Source: Asterias rubens
Taxonomy: Eukaryota; Echinodermata; Asteroidea; Forcipulatida; Asteriidae
Direction of reading: 5' to 3'
Length of the DNA: 64,000 nucleotides
Assembly: GCF_902459465.1 (NCBI RefSeq)
Contig: NC_047065.1
Span: forward strand, 13,369,634 to 13,433,633
Every line of letters starts with the position of its first letter. Position 1 is the stretch's first letter. Position numbers and translations under genes: made by a program. The notes under the pieces were generated by a model. The model was not told where the DNA came from, did no database searches, and saw only the letters and a program-made list of their open reading frames with translations. This document shows, piece after piece, positions 47,126 to 57,907 of this stretch.

Positions 47126-48447
47126 CATGTGCCTCCTGCTTTACCCATCATTAATAACATTGTAGACGAAGTATGAATTAAAAGATACTTTTCTTTTTAA
47201 AAACTTACGCGTCACGACGTTTCGACCGAGCAGAGTCATTCTCAAAATGCTCCAAGATAGACTCTACTGTGTGGGTCGAAACGTCAGGCCACTCTACTAT
47301 TTGCGTGTTACATTTATATTGGTCAGTTGGTCAGTGGTTGGTAAGCAGTTTCAACAGCAAATCCTATTCAAAATTTGTCTTTTTTTATTGAAAAAGAAAT
47401 AAATTAGTCTGTCTTGCCACCATCCAACGTGAGGACCATGATTAACTGACGAATACCCAACAAGGTGTTAGCAACGGAGACTTTAGCAAACACCAAACTA
47501 CCCAATATAATACAGTGGGTGGAGATTTTCTTGATTGGATGTGTTGTGTGGTGTGGTTAATTAACACATTGCTGGGTGATTTGGGTCACGTCACCACCGG
47601 ATCTTGGGATTGTCCCCGTGTCAAAAACTTAAATCTCTCTTCCCTATAGAATGAATTCAAGTTTACTATATTGATTCACAAAATGGTCTAAAAATAGTCT
47701 AAATCTTGATTGATTGGATGTCATGGGTGTGGTTAATTAGCACATTGTTGATGATTATATGTCACCATCGGAGCTTTGGGCTATCCCAGTGGTCTGATGC
47801 GAGTCCAGGGTGTCTGGGCCAAATCTCGTAAAGCTCAAGAACTTGCTAAGCACAGAAAAGTATTGCTTACCTTATAACAAGATGGAGGATTTGAAACTTT
47901 GCATAGTGGAAGTATAACGAGGTTTGCGGTAGCACCATGTGTATATCTCTTTCAAACAGGTTCACCGGCGAAAATTACATAACGTATACGTTGATGTGTG
48001 AGTACTGGTGCCCCGCTGAGATTTTGCTTTGTCAAGCAGATATATTTTCTGCTTAACAGCTTTATGAAATTGTGACTTACTCATAAAGGCGCAGTGATGG
48101 TCAGATCCAAAAAATAGTTATGAGTTCTGATTTGTACTGATGATATTTGTATTTACCGTTTCATTTGGTGCTTGATATTGGCATGGAGTACCCCCCCCCC
48201 TTCTATTCTGTGGCTTTAATGTGTTCTTGAAATATGCAGTAACCCTTTGAGGAGGACCCCCGCTGCCACAAATCGGGCATGGTATCGTTTTGTTTTCTCT
48301 TTCTAATTTCTTCTTTTTTGTTGGGTACCCAATAGCCACCGTCACTTATAATTTGTGGACCTACCACCTACTTTCATAGAGCACACGCTTTAAGAAGAAC
48401 ATTTGGGAATAGGTTCACTGATAATGGTATCCATTTGAATAGTTATA
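47126..48447. other. Intergenic with short direct repeats
   Basis: TTGATTGGATGT-GTGTGGTTAATTA-CACATTG occurs at 47532-47572 and again at 47709-47744, a diverged direct repeat. H-like ends lie at 47815 and 48070. Confidence 0.5.
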
Positions 48448-48836
48448 TTAAAAGCAGTGGACACTATTGGTAATTACTCAAAATAATTATAAGCATAAAA
48501 CCTTTCTTGGTGACGAGTAATGGGGAGAGGTTGATGGTATAAAACATTGTGAGAAACGGCTTCTCTGAAGTGAAGTAGTTTTCGAGAAAGAAGTAATTTT
48601 CTACGAATTTGATTTCGAGACCTCAGATTTTAGAACTTGAGGTCTCGAAATTAACCATCTAAACGCACACAACTTCGTGTGACAAGGGTGTTTTTTTCTT
48701 TCATTATTATTTTGCAAGTTCGATGACCGATTGAGCTCAAACTTTCACAGGTTTGTTATTTTATGCATATGTTGAGATACACCAACTGTGAAGGCTAGTC
48801 TTTGACAATATTACCAATAGTGTCCGCCGCATTTAA
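48448..48836 (-). mobile_element. TTAA element family A copy, 48.4 kb
   Basis: Complete, TTAA both sides. Ends slightly mutated (AAGCAGTGGACAC; TGTCCGCCGCAT). Confidence 0.93.
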
Positions 48837-49559
48837 TAAACATTACATCTTTGACAGGGGTCTTGATGTAAGCTACACATCTTTCGATGTCAGTTTTGTG
48901 TATACTTTTGTATAACCCTGACAGCTCCTGTTCAACTTGTAATCCTCGTGTAAATATCTAAAATACTTTAAATAAATAAGTAAATAAATAATAATAAGAA
49001 GAAGAAGAATCTAAAACTAAGGCATGTGTTGATGCTGGATTGTATAGTTTTATTTTTTATATAAATGCCGGTGGTTCGTCGTAAAAGTTGTATTCCCTTT
49101 TATCTTTATTTTCTTGAATCATCCCCCCCCCCCCCTGGAAATTGTTACCATTATTCAGAAAATCAACATTTATTATTATAGTCGTTAGACTTGTTGTTAA
49201 GTGACGGAGAATGTTAAAAACCAATAAGAAATCAAACGTTATGATAATGAATAATAGACGCGGGTCGCGTTTTAACTTTGAAAAGATGTGGTAAGTTCCA
49301 AAAGGGGGTTTGCTCTGCCCTATTCTTACATTATGAACACTCAGCTATGTCTCTCAGCTATGTCTCTCAGCTATGTCTCTCCACAAGGATGAGAACACAT
49401 AAAAGACCACCTTTCATTACCTCAGACCATGCTCAGACCATTCCCCATATAGGTCTTCAACAATGACTTTAAGAGTTTGCATTCTCCCAAACTGATCACC
49501 ATTCATGTAGTCCCGACACCACACCGACCTTTGAACTATGCCGGTGAGGTAAGGCTGGC
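48837..49559. other. Upstream flank of the Fox gene
   Basis: AT-rich with a C run at 49124-49136; unlike most flanks it has no TTAA element. Confidence 0.5.
49337..49381 (+). repeat. 13-base tandem repeat
   Basis: Three units of CAGCTATGTCTCT, about 580 bases before the Fox start. Confidence 0.85.
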
Positions 49560-49960
49560 GGCGCGGGCAATGTCACTGAAGTTGCCCGCCCACAGACAAT
49601 AGAGCACGACCCTTACATTGAGATCATAGTCCGCCGACTAAAGGCACCGTGCCGACATCGTGTTGTCTATCTACACACAAAACTTTACAAACTTTACACG
49701 CGCGTGCTGGATTTGGTTGACTTTTATTGGTTTGACGCGCTGGTCAGTTTGGGGGGTTGGTGACTGAACACAGGCCTGTCATTTCCGCCGAGTTCTATTG
49801 TTGACTTTGACTTTAATCTCTTGTCACGTTACCGAAGCTGGGCTAAAGTTATATTCCCTTACTACCAACCCACGCTACCAGTTCTCATCTGCTCTCTGCA
49901 AAGACAAGACGTCCTCTCTTTCTTAGTTTTTACTTCTCTAGATACTGAATTTTAAGAATC
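49560..49960 (+). promoter_or_regulatory. Probable promoter and 5' UTR of the Fox gene
   Basis: These 400 bases upstream of the Fox start are free of recognisable repeats, unlike most of the window. They contain an inverted CCAAT box (ATTGG, 49726-49730), TTGACTTTGAC at 49801-49811 that could bind TCF-like factors, and a weak TATA-like TTATATT (49849-49855). The first exon is probably longer than its coding part. These are weak motif matches; no transcription start is proven. Confidence 0.3.
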
Positions 49961-50137
49961 ATGGTTTCATCCACGAAGAATCCGGAGCCTAAGGTAGCAG
50001 TGAAGGCTGAGCTTCATGGGGACGTGGGAGCCATTAGCCGGACCCGTAAGTCGACTAAGGGGAAGCAACGCCCTACCTACCGTCGTCGTGTCAAGCCCCC
50101 GTACTCGTATGCTGAGCTGATCACCATGGCCATCAAG
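49961..50137 (+). CDS. Fox transcription factor, exon 1 (N-terminus and start of forkhead domain)
   Basis: This exon codes for residues 1-59 of a 420-residue forkhead protein, a sequence-specific DNA-binding transcription factor acting in the nucleus. The ATG has A at -3 and G at +4, and an in-frame TGA at 49946-49948 lies just upstream, so this is the first possible start. The N-terminus is short and basic (KSTKGKQRPTYRRR, residues 30-43) and runs directly into the forkhead signature KPPYSY (45-50) and LITMAIK, which is the end of helix 1. The exon stops in phase 0 at AAG followed by GTAAAG. Splicing to the next exon restores an uninterrupted forkhead domain. The split inside the domain is unusual for FoxQ1, the family it most resembles, because vertebrate FOXQ1 is intronless. 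Family assignment is from remembered family motifs, not an alignment. Confidence 0.93.
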
Positions 50138-50807
50138 GTAAAGAGTCAATCTCAATTTTAAATTTTAACTCTTTATGTTGCTTTATATAAACTATATTGG
50201 AAATTGTAGTTGATTGTTTAAATGAGAACGACCATAAACTGAGGCCTTCGGAGTCTTTCAGAGGTAAAATCAGTTTATGAGAGAAGCGAGCCATCCAAAT
50301 TGTGTGTTCAAAAACAACGACTCGCAGCAAAACGGCACTCTTCTTTAAGTTTTGATATTTTTACCGAAACACAATTGTTTTACCCATGCCAATTATTTGC
50401 CAGTTCAGTTAAAAATGTTCCACGGTTCGGGGTTTCTTCGCTGTCCGCTAAAAACCAGTACAAATCATTGTTGTGCCTGACACTTTCCCTTTTTTTTTAT
50501 TATGTTTAATAATATGAATGGTATTTGTTTTATACAAAAGTTGATGACAATAAAAGTTGTACAAACTTATATGAGAAATGATACAATTTGGAGTAGAATA
50601 ATATCGGTTTAAAAGTAAATGGTAAGCAGACAAAACCTTCGGGCATTGTGGATACAAGTGTGTTTTTTCTTTAATTTTTCCTTGCCCTTTCAGTTGTCAT
50701 AATTATGCATATTTCAGCTGCTCTTTGACAACTTTTACACTATTCTGCATGTCCGTGTCTGTGTCTGTATTTAACTAATTTTTTTTCTCACGATCTTTTC
50801 TCTGCAG

Positions 50808-51371
50808 TCCTCCCGCGAAGGTATGATGACTCTACGAGAGATCGTGGACCACATGTCCAGTTCCTACGAGTGTTTCCGCGGCACCTACATCGGCTGGAAG
50901 AACAGCGTTCGTCACAACCTCTCCGCCAACGACAGTTTCGTCAAGGTACTCCGGAACACCCAGAGACCGTACGGGAAGGACAACTTCTGGACAGTTCGAT
51001 GCCCGAACTGCATGACTGGTTCAGACCACGAAGCTCCATGTTCAGACTGCGAGCATCCCACCGACAGCGCATCATCATCACCCCCGGGAACTTCACCGCC
51101 ACACCCGGCGGGCTACGACACCCCGTCACCGGCACGGTCATCCCCAGACCCATCTACTACTGGCGACTGCCCCGTCTTCCGCTCCGCTGAAGTACCCCAT
51201 TGGCCTAGCCCGACACCGGGATGCACGCCGAAGATGGAGCCCCTCGTCTCCCACCATATGGACAGCCAGAACTTCGATGATTGGACCCAGCTAGATGGTC
51301 TCTTCAGACCTGATACAGACTTCGATCTGGCCCTCTATAAAGATGGACTGGACTTTGCCGATTCCCATCAG
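50808..51371 (+). CDS. Fox transcription factor, exon 2 (rest of forkhead domain, Ser/Pro-rich linker, acidic region)
   Basis: The exon codes for residues 60-247, phase 0 at both ends. A pyrimidine-rich tract and CTCTGCAG precede it, and CAG with GTAAGA ends it. Residues 60-123 complete the forkhead: TLREIV (helix 2), then FRGTYIGWKNSVRHNLS with the recognition-helix residues N91, R94, H95, N96 and S98, then FVKVLR and GKDNFW. The run RG-Y-GW-NSVRHNLS-ND-FVKVLR-RP-GKDN-W matches FoxQ1 best, with FoxH the second choice. Wing 2 is absent: C124-P-N-C127, nine residues, then C137-S-D-C140 follow at once. Residues 143-200 are rich in Ser and Pro. Residues 215-247 are acidic and aromatic (FDDW, DFDLALY, GLDFAD), which resembles an activation domain. 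In FoxQ1 and FoxH such regions control transcription; the target genes here are unknown. Confidence 0.92.
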
Positions 51372-51791
51372 GTAAGAATTACTTTTGAAATTATCCATCT
51401 TCAAAAGTTTAATTTCGTTTTGCTGCTGACTGACACCATGGATAACTTTTCCTCCATGCTTACACGCGGCTTACATGTACTCGAATTAATTCAAATACCT
51501 TTCTAATATTTGTTTTTGTTAAACCCAAATTCACTCCTGGAATCCCTTGTTGTCTGACAAGTTCACTTTTCAACAAAAAGCAACGTTGACACAAATGGAA
51601 AAAAAAAATTAAACAATAGTAGGTTGTTATTCAGAAAACCATTGATGCATGTTTGTGTCGAACAGTTTTGTTTATAAGCCATCATGGTTTTTTTTTTCAA
51701 TAACCAATGTCTTTGCTTCTCTTTTCCACAATACTAAACCACTTCTCTTTCACATTCAAATTAATCATATAAATTTTAAATTCTCTTTCAG

Positions 51792-52313
51792 GCGTTTGAG
51801 TCCATCCCGGTTACACCCCACCACCAGCAGAGTCCAGACCTACCCCATCATCCATTCATCAAGACCGAGCCATCGAGTCCCCAACCCTGCTCATCACCCG
51901 ATGTCCATCCCTTCAACAACCACCACGACGCCGGGGCAAACGTCTACCAACGCGGCATCCCATCTCTTCACATGACCCACTTCCCGTACTTCCAAACCAG
52001 GGAGAGAAGCTTCAAGAAGTCCGAGTGTCGCATCAGTGGGAACTTATCGTCACGCAGCGCCAGGCCCCAGAGGTCCGGCGGTGTGGCCGGCCACTGCTTC
52101 AGGGAGGCTACCGGGAGGCAGCCACGAGGAGACGGCTTCGGTCTTGGGTCCATTGTCGCCTCGGCCATCCGTGGGAGTCTGAGCTTGGATTTGGACGAGT
52201 CGGCCCTTCAGGCTATCGAGAGATCGGTGCGACTTCTTGACCAACCAAGATCCACCGATTTCTTTTATGTCTCACCCGCTGAACTGTCCACGAAGTGTGA
52301 CTATAGTTTTTAG
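51792..52313 (+). CDS. Fox transcription factor, exon 3 (C-terminal regulatory region)
   Basis: This exon codes for residues 248-420 and ends in TAG. TTCTCTTTCAG precedes it, and the reading frame from exon 2 stays open across the junction. Near its start is IKTEPSSP (270-277), which fits the phosphorylation-dependent sumoylation motif (hydrophobic-K-x-E-x-x-S-P), with K271 the acceptor and S276 the phosphosite. His/Pro-rich sequence follows, then a basic Arg/Ser/Gly-rich stretch (about 320-360). A possible amphipathic helix lies around SLDLDESALQAIERSVRLL, and the tail ends in CDYSF. I recognise no named domain here. Lack of any vertebrate-like C-terminal motif leaves the FoxQ1 versus FoxH question open. 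The 522-nt exon is GC-rich compared with its AT-rich surroundings, as expected for coding sequence. Confidence 0.9.
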   Translation, partial: AFESIPVTPHHQQSPDLPHHPFIKTEPSSPQPCSSPDVHPFNNHHDAGANVYQRGIPSLHMTHFPYFQTRERSFKKSECRISGNLSSRSARPQRSGGVAGHCFREATGRQPRGDGFGLGSIVASAIRGSLSLDLDESALQAIERSVRLLDQPRSTDFFYVSPAELSTKCDYSF

Positions 52314-53141
52314 TGTCACATAGAAACTTACCACGAACTTTTTGCTGATTGTTTCCCTAACTGCTCTTCGTTGCCGAACTCATTATTTCATCACCTTTAA
52401 GGCATTGGACACGAATGGACACCCTTGTTAATTGTCTTAGACCAGTATTTTCACTTGGTGCACCCCAACATGCATAAAGAAACAAACCTATGAAAATTTG
52501 GACGCAATTGGTCCTTGAAGTTGCAAGAGAACATTAAAAAAAACATCCTTTTGATAATACAAATTTGATTACACCTAATATTCGGCAATTATTTTAAGCC
52601 AATAGTGTCCCATGCCTTTAAGAATTTTTATTTTGTTGCGGATTTTGTTTTTGCAGAAATCATTATTTTTATTGATTGTAGGATTGTAAAATATTTTGAA
52701 GAAATCATAAATTTTATGTATTTTGAGGATTGTAATTTGTTTTCTTTTCGAATCGAGGATTGTTATTTTTTTTTTGCTGAAATCATAACTTTTACCATTT
52801 GATGATTGTACATGTAACTGAGTCGATTTTAAAGTACAACAAATCAGTCCCGCTGCTTCCACAACTATTTATTATTTTCCTTACCTGTTAACTTGCCTTG
52901 AACTCAAAGTATTTATTACAGGATAGTTCACTTCAAAAGAGTTCACTTCAATTCAAAAGAAAACATTTCAATGGTTCTCAAACGAACTTTAAGACCAACA
53001 TTAGAGGGTTTTAATCCAAACCAAATTGTATAAAAGCTTGATTTCTTATTTTGTTATATTTAAAGATAAATTATTCTATTCATATTTTTGATAATTGTTC
53101 TAGTAAGCTTCTTGATATTATTGGAGGATGATTGCAATAAA
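52314..53141 (+). other. 3' UTR of the Fox gene with polyadenylation signal
   Basis: After the TAG the next good AATAAA is at 53136-53141, followed by a T-rich stretch, giving a 3' UTR of about 0.8 kb. The interval contains a complete A2 element (52397-52621). It also has imperfect direct repeats around GATTGTA and GAAATCATAA at 52660-52810. Use of this signal is inferred. Confidence 0.5.
52397..52621 (+). mobile_element. TTAA element subfamily A2 in the Fox 3' UTR
   Basis: TTAA, GGCATTGGACAC at the left and GTGTCCCATGCCT, TTAA at the right, with an internal deletion to 225 bases. Lies 84 bases after the Fox stop codon. Confidence 0.85.
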
Positions 53142-53387
53142 TATACTCTTTCTTTCAAAAATACGACGATGTGTTATATCTTTAAAACTGGCTTCCTAAA
53201 ATAAGTTCATAATGTTATACTTTAACATGGGGAGGGGCTGGGTAAAAACCTCGACAAAAATGTTCTCAAATTGGCTTTTGTTACACTTTTTATCATGTTA
53301 TGATAATTGTTGATAATATATTGGGGGCGCCCTTTCCTAAATCTGGGGAAGTTCTTTCAGCAACAACACTTTCGGCCGAACACAAAT

Positions 53388-53648
53388 GTGACCATCCACC
53401 ACCAATGGGCTGTAAAGTTGACACTTTTACTGTTATGGGCTCAATGCATTTTTGGAGAGAGTGTGTAATCAGCTTCAAAATGATACCATCCACATTTAAA
53501 TCAGACTTTTCTTGACGAAGTTATGATTTCTCAAAGCCACCTACTTTTTTATTCAGATTTCTCAAAGATTTCTTGAAAACCCAAACAATTTAATAGGCTC
53601 TGCAATGTACAAGTGCAACTTTACAGCCTATTGGTGGTGGATGGTCAC
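53388..53648. mobile_element. Miniature element with GTGACCATCCACCACCAAT ends
   Basis: About 34-base inverted ends run through GGGCTGTAAAGTTG at the left and CAACTTTACAGCCTATTGG at the right. AAAT on both sides may be the target duplication. Imperfect GATTTCTCAAAG direct repeats lie inside. Confidence 0.85.
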
Positions 53649-54012
53649 AAATAGGGTGGGGACGGAGTGACGCCAGTAGACAGTGTATATAGAGAGTTGC
53701 GATAAGATGGCGTTCAGCTATCCGTGACCAAAGAAAACTGTGCTTGGGAAGTGGATAATTACTTGAAGCAAATGAAAACCTGAAGCAAATTGGTTTTGGG
53801 AAATTAGCACAGTTTTAGGGGGTGTGGGTGGTCTGGGATACAGCAACAATTCCAATCGGTTGACCTGCCAAAATCTTAAAAGAAATCGGAAGTTCAGTTG
53901 TCAGACAATGTGGTTTTTTGGTTTTCTTAATGCTGAGGGCCTTTAACTGATAATTTGTTTAGTTTTTTTGAAAAACTATTTTAGCAGCGTTGATTGCGAT
54001 TGAATTTTATTA

Positions 54013-54167
54013 TGTGTGCGTTCGTTTAGCTTCCCTGGGTCGACCCCGGTGTGTGTCGGGTTTTTTTTTCAGGACGAACGTGTGCAGATAATAACCCACG
54101 TTCGTCCTAGAAAAAAAAAAACCCACACACCGGGGTAGACCCAGGGGAGCTAAACGTGGTGCGCCCT
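54013..54167. mobile_element. Inverted-end element D, short palindromic copy
   Basis: Ends GTGCGTTCGTTTAGC and GAGCTAAACGTGGTGCG. The interior is a different palindrome (GTGTGTGTCGGG to CCCACACACC) around AGGACGAACGTG and CACGTTCGTCCT. Confidence 0.8.
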
Positions 54168-54392
54168 TCTAAAGGACTTACATACCGCCCTCTTTGTGTC
54201 GGCACATGGTCCGTAGCCTGTCATGTAGTCTGGTCCCTCGAAGTGTGGCGTCAGATGTTTAGAATACCTACCTGTCTTCTTGGCCATGTTTCAGTTCAAA
54301 GGGCAGATGTTGTTGACGACTGCATGTGGATGCCTAACATTCACACACACGTTGCCAGGCTTCTAATTACCATGTACTAAATTTTCTTCTGC

Positions 54393-54938
54393 AAAAGATG
54401 AAGTCATCTATTTTGGTAAGTTGAAGACATTAATTGGGGTTTGTTTTGTCAAAGAAATGGAACCAAGATGCTTGTAGGAATGATCAAAGAAACATGTGGC
54501 TCGGCTACTTGTGTGGTTCTTTTTGTGCTAGTTTACATTATCGCGCCATTGACGCAAATCGGCAACAATCGTGTGCATCGCTCTTGAGGGCGCCACACAA
54601 GTGCTCTGGGCAGAGAGACGTATTTAGCTCTGTCTGTGGGCAATGCACAGCTCTGGCTCTGGCTCAACCGCACTTAAACTCCCATACTACCAATGTTAAA
54701 ATGCTAATTAAACAAATTAAATCTCAGCCTCTTGAAAGCCAATCAGATATATTTTTCAGACAATTAGACTTTAGATATCTCTTCAAATTTTTCCAGGTCA
54801 GCAGTTTGGAATGTTTGCTAATTACCCCCCCCCCCCCCCAATTTTTCCAAAGTGGAAATTGAATTCATGAGGCAATCCCCCATTTCCGAGTCAAATAGGA
54901 CCAATTTTAAAGCCCAAGTTCGTCAAAGCTCCTCAAAA
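54393..54938 (+). repeat. 0.54-kb duplicated segment, first copy
   Basis: Begins AAAAGATGAAGTCATC and ends AAAGCTCCTCAAAAG. Very similar to 55734-56269, especially from GTTTACATTATCGCGCC onward. A 142-codon open frame here is interrupted by differences in the second copy, so it is not taken as a gene. Confidence 0.9.
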
Positions 54939-55733
54939 GTTTAAACACAGAATCCCAAGGTTGTGACAGGTTTTTCAGGGATGAGATTGACTGTTCAGAC
55001 TTTTGGCTGAATTCGGCCTGGTGAAGAAGATCAGACACTATTTTTTTCCACAAACAAAGAAATCCTGTTCAGTGGTCTACGTCTCTAGTGCTTTGGATAA
55101 TGTTTCGATAAGCTCCTTGGAATCTATTATCCCGGGGGGGGGGGGTGGTTAACGGTATCAAAGTTTCAGATTTTTCCGTTAGTAATGACTCTCACCCCTG
55201 GTTTTTATAAATACACAATAAATACTGATTGCATGAACCCCAACAAGTTATTATTCGAAGGTCAATTTGGGTCTAACAAAAATATTAACCTTAGCGCATA
55301 AATGTTTTGTGGTTCACCATTCTTTGAGGGAACACCAACAGATTGTGGGGGCAGGTTCTTGAAATGTTTGTGCCCCCGCCCCCCCCCCCAACCCCCAGCT
55401 ACGTCGCTGTGCGGCTCCTTTGTTGCAGGAGATAATGTGTGCCCCCCCCCCCATTTCACTTTTCCATTTAAGTTGATACAGTTTGTTTTGCGTTTAAAGG
55501 TGCTTCGCGAATACTGGCAGCAAATCAAAAGTTTTGTTTTGTGGGGGAACACATTTTCGGGGGTGTTTTTTACTGAGGTAATAAGCAAAAAATCAACACA
55601 GCTGACTTGCATAATGTAAAAGAAATACCCCCGAAATAATGGTCAAAAATATGTTTGTTCTCTAAAAAAAATAATAATAATAGTAATAATAATTTTTTTT
55701 TAAATAACAGACAAACAGATCCATAAAAGTACA

Positions 55734-56269
55734 AAAGATGGAGTCATCTATTTGGTAAATTAAAGCATTCTTTTGATTTTATTTTGTTCAAGATATGGAA
55801 CCAAGATGCTTGCAGGAATGATTGAGTGAACCGTGCGGCTCGGCTAAATGTGTGGGTCTTTTTGAGCTAGTTTACATTATCGCGCCATTGACGCAAATCG
55901 GCAACAATCGTGTGCATCGCTCTTGAGGGCGCCACACAAGTGCTCTGGGCAGAGAGACGTATTTAGCTCTGTCTCTGGGCAATACACAGCTCTGGCTCTG
56001 GCTGCATCCGCACTTAAACTCCCATACTACCAATGTTAAAATGCTAATTAAACAAATTAAATCTCAGCCTCTTGAAAGCCAATCAGATATATTTTCAGAC
56101 AATTAGACTTCAAATATCTCTTCAAATTTTTCCAGGTCAGCAGTTTGGAATGTTTGCTAATTACCCCCCCCCCATTTTTCCAAAGTGGAGATTGAATTCA
56201 TGAGGCAATCCCCCATTTCCGAGTCAAAACAGGACCAACTTTAAAGCCCAAATTCGTCAAAGCTCCTCA
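55734..56269 (+). mobile_element. 0.54-kb duplicated segment, second copy with 21-bp flanking repeats
   Basis: Framed by the direct repeat AACAGATCCATAAAAGTACA (21 bases with one extra A) at 55713-55733 and 56270-56290. This is the signature of an insertion with a long target duplication, as made by LINE machinery. Ends in a short A run only. Confidence 0.8.
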
Positions 56270-56290
56270 AAACAGATCCATAAAAGTACA

Positions 56291-57224
56291 CGCTTGTATG
56301 CTTCGTTTTTGAAAGGGTAAGGGCACTAAAACTTGTTTTCTCTACTGGAGCATTTCAAAGGCACACAGACAATAACAAAGGGGTTATATGGAGGCAGTCG
56401 CCTGCCTTCGTGAAGTATCAGAGCCCTGAATGTTCACACAGGGACTCGTGACAAGAATATTTCATCACAGGGCAGTAGCTTTACGTTATTGTGATTGCAT
56501 AAAGCATGTGGCTATTTCAAATTCCAAAGGGCCCGACCATTCTTTAATCAAAGCCACTGTACTTCTGGAAATTGTCAAATCATCAAATGAAAGATAGAAG
56601 GGGCATAGCAAAATAATAATATAGTCAATTTGCAGAGAGCATAGCACGCAGTTTTGTAATTAAGTTTGCGTTCCACTGTTTAATTTCGAAACGGTGATTG
56701 TCTCAACAAATCAAAATGCAATCATACATAAAAATGCATCTACGGAGTTAATAAAAATATGGATTGAAAACGAGTTTCGTTCTGACCCCTGTCGGTCGAA
56801 GAGAATTCTGTGGTTTTTAAAAGTTATTGCTGGAGATAACAATTCCGAAAGTTCTTCACAAAGTATGGCCATTTTGAAGTTTTCGCGGTGTGCCATTTAA
56901 AAAAAAAAATTATGTAGCAAACCTTTTTATCTTGCATGATTTTAAACACAGTTTTAAACGTCTTTTGCGCAGGACAGTTTGGGAGCAAACTTTGAACACT
57001 GTGCGATCTTTGTCGCTCACATCCACAATTCTCACCACTTGTTGTGAAATATACTACATGAAGTTAAAGATAGTTTACGTCCAGAGGTTTAAAAGGGTAA
57101 GTCCGAAGTAGTGTTCTACTAGGTCTTAACTTCTGTCTGAAGTGAATTGCCGACAAAAAAAAACAGGTCTGCTCACGAACTGTACATTTCTTGCGACAAA
57201 GCGCAAAACAAAATTAAAACAAAT
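56291..57224. other. Intergenic, no gene seen
   Basis: No repeat or coding signal found. Confidence 0.5.
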
Positions 57225-57593
57225 TTAAAGACACTGGACACTATTGGTAATTGTCAAAGGTGTTTCTCAACATATGCATAAAATAACAAACCTGTGAAAC
57301 TTTTACCTCAATATTGGTCGAAGTTGCGAGATAATAATGAAAGAAAAAACTCACTCGTCACACGAAGTTGTGTGCTTTCAGATGCTTTATTTTTGAGACC
57401 TCAAAATCTAATTCTGAGGTCTCGAAATCAAACTCGTGGAAAATTACTTCTTACTCGAAATATTTGTTACTTCAGAGGGAGTCGTTTCTCGCAATGTTAT
57501 ATACTATCAACAGCTCCCCATTACTCGTTACCAAGTAATGTTTTATGCTAACCACTATTTTGAGTAATTACCAATAGTCTCCACTGCCTTTAA
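57225..57593 (+). mobile_element. TTAA element family A copy, 57.2 kb
   Basis: Complete; left end AGACACTGGACACTATTGG, right end CCAATAGTCTCCACTGCCT, TTAA both sides. Confidence 0.93.
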
Positions 57594-57907
57594 AGAAGCC
57601 TTATGGCAAACAAAACCAAAGATTAAAAGGCACAGATTGTAATTCCTAAATGAGTAGTAAACACACATTCACCTCTTCTCAATATTGAAAATAAACATTT
57701 ATTATATTCACTCCAGATAACGTATCATAATATTACATTAAACTCGATGTTCTGTTTTTACAAAAATTCAGCTGACACTGTGGTGAAAATTTATAGACCC
57801 GCTGTAATAAGTCTCTGTAGACAACGATAAAGACAGAGCAAGAAAAAGACACTTTGTGTGATATTCATGTATACGTTTGCACGATATAGAGTAATCATGA
57901 ATAGACG

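Noticed and set aside
54434..54862. 142-codon open frame in the duplicated 0.54-kb segment
   Set aside because: The second copy has frame-breaking differences and the end runs into a poly-C tract.
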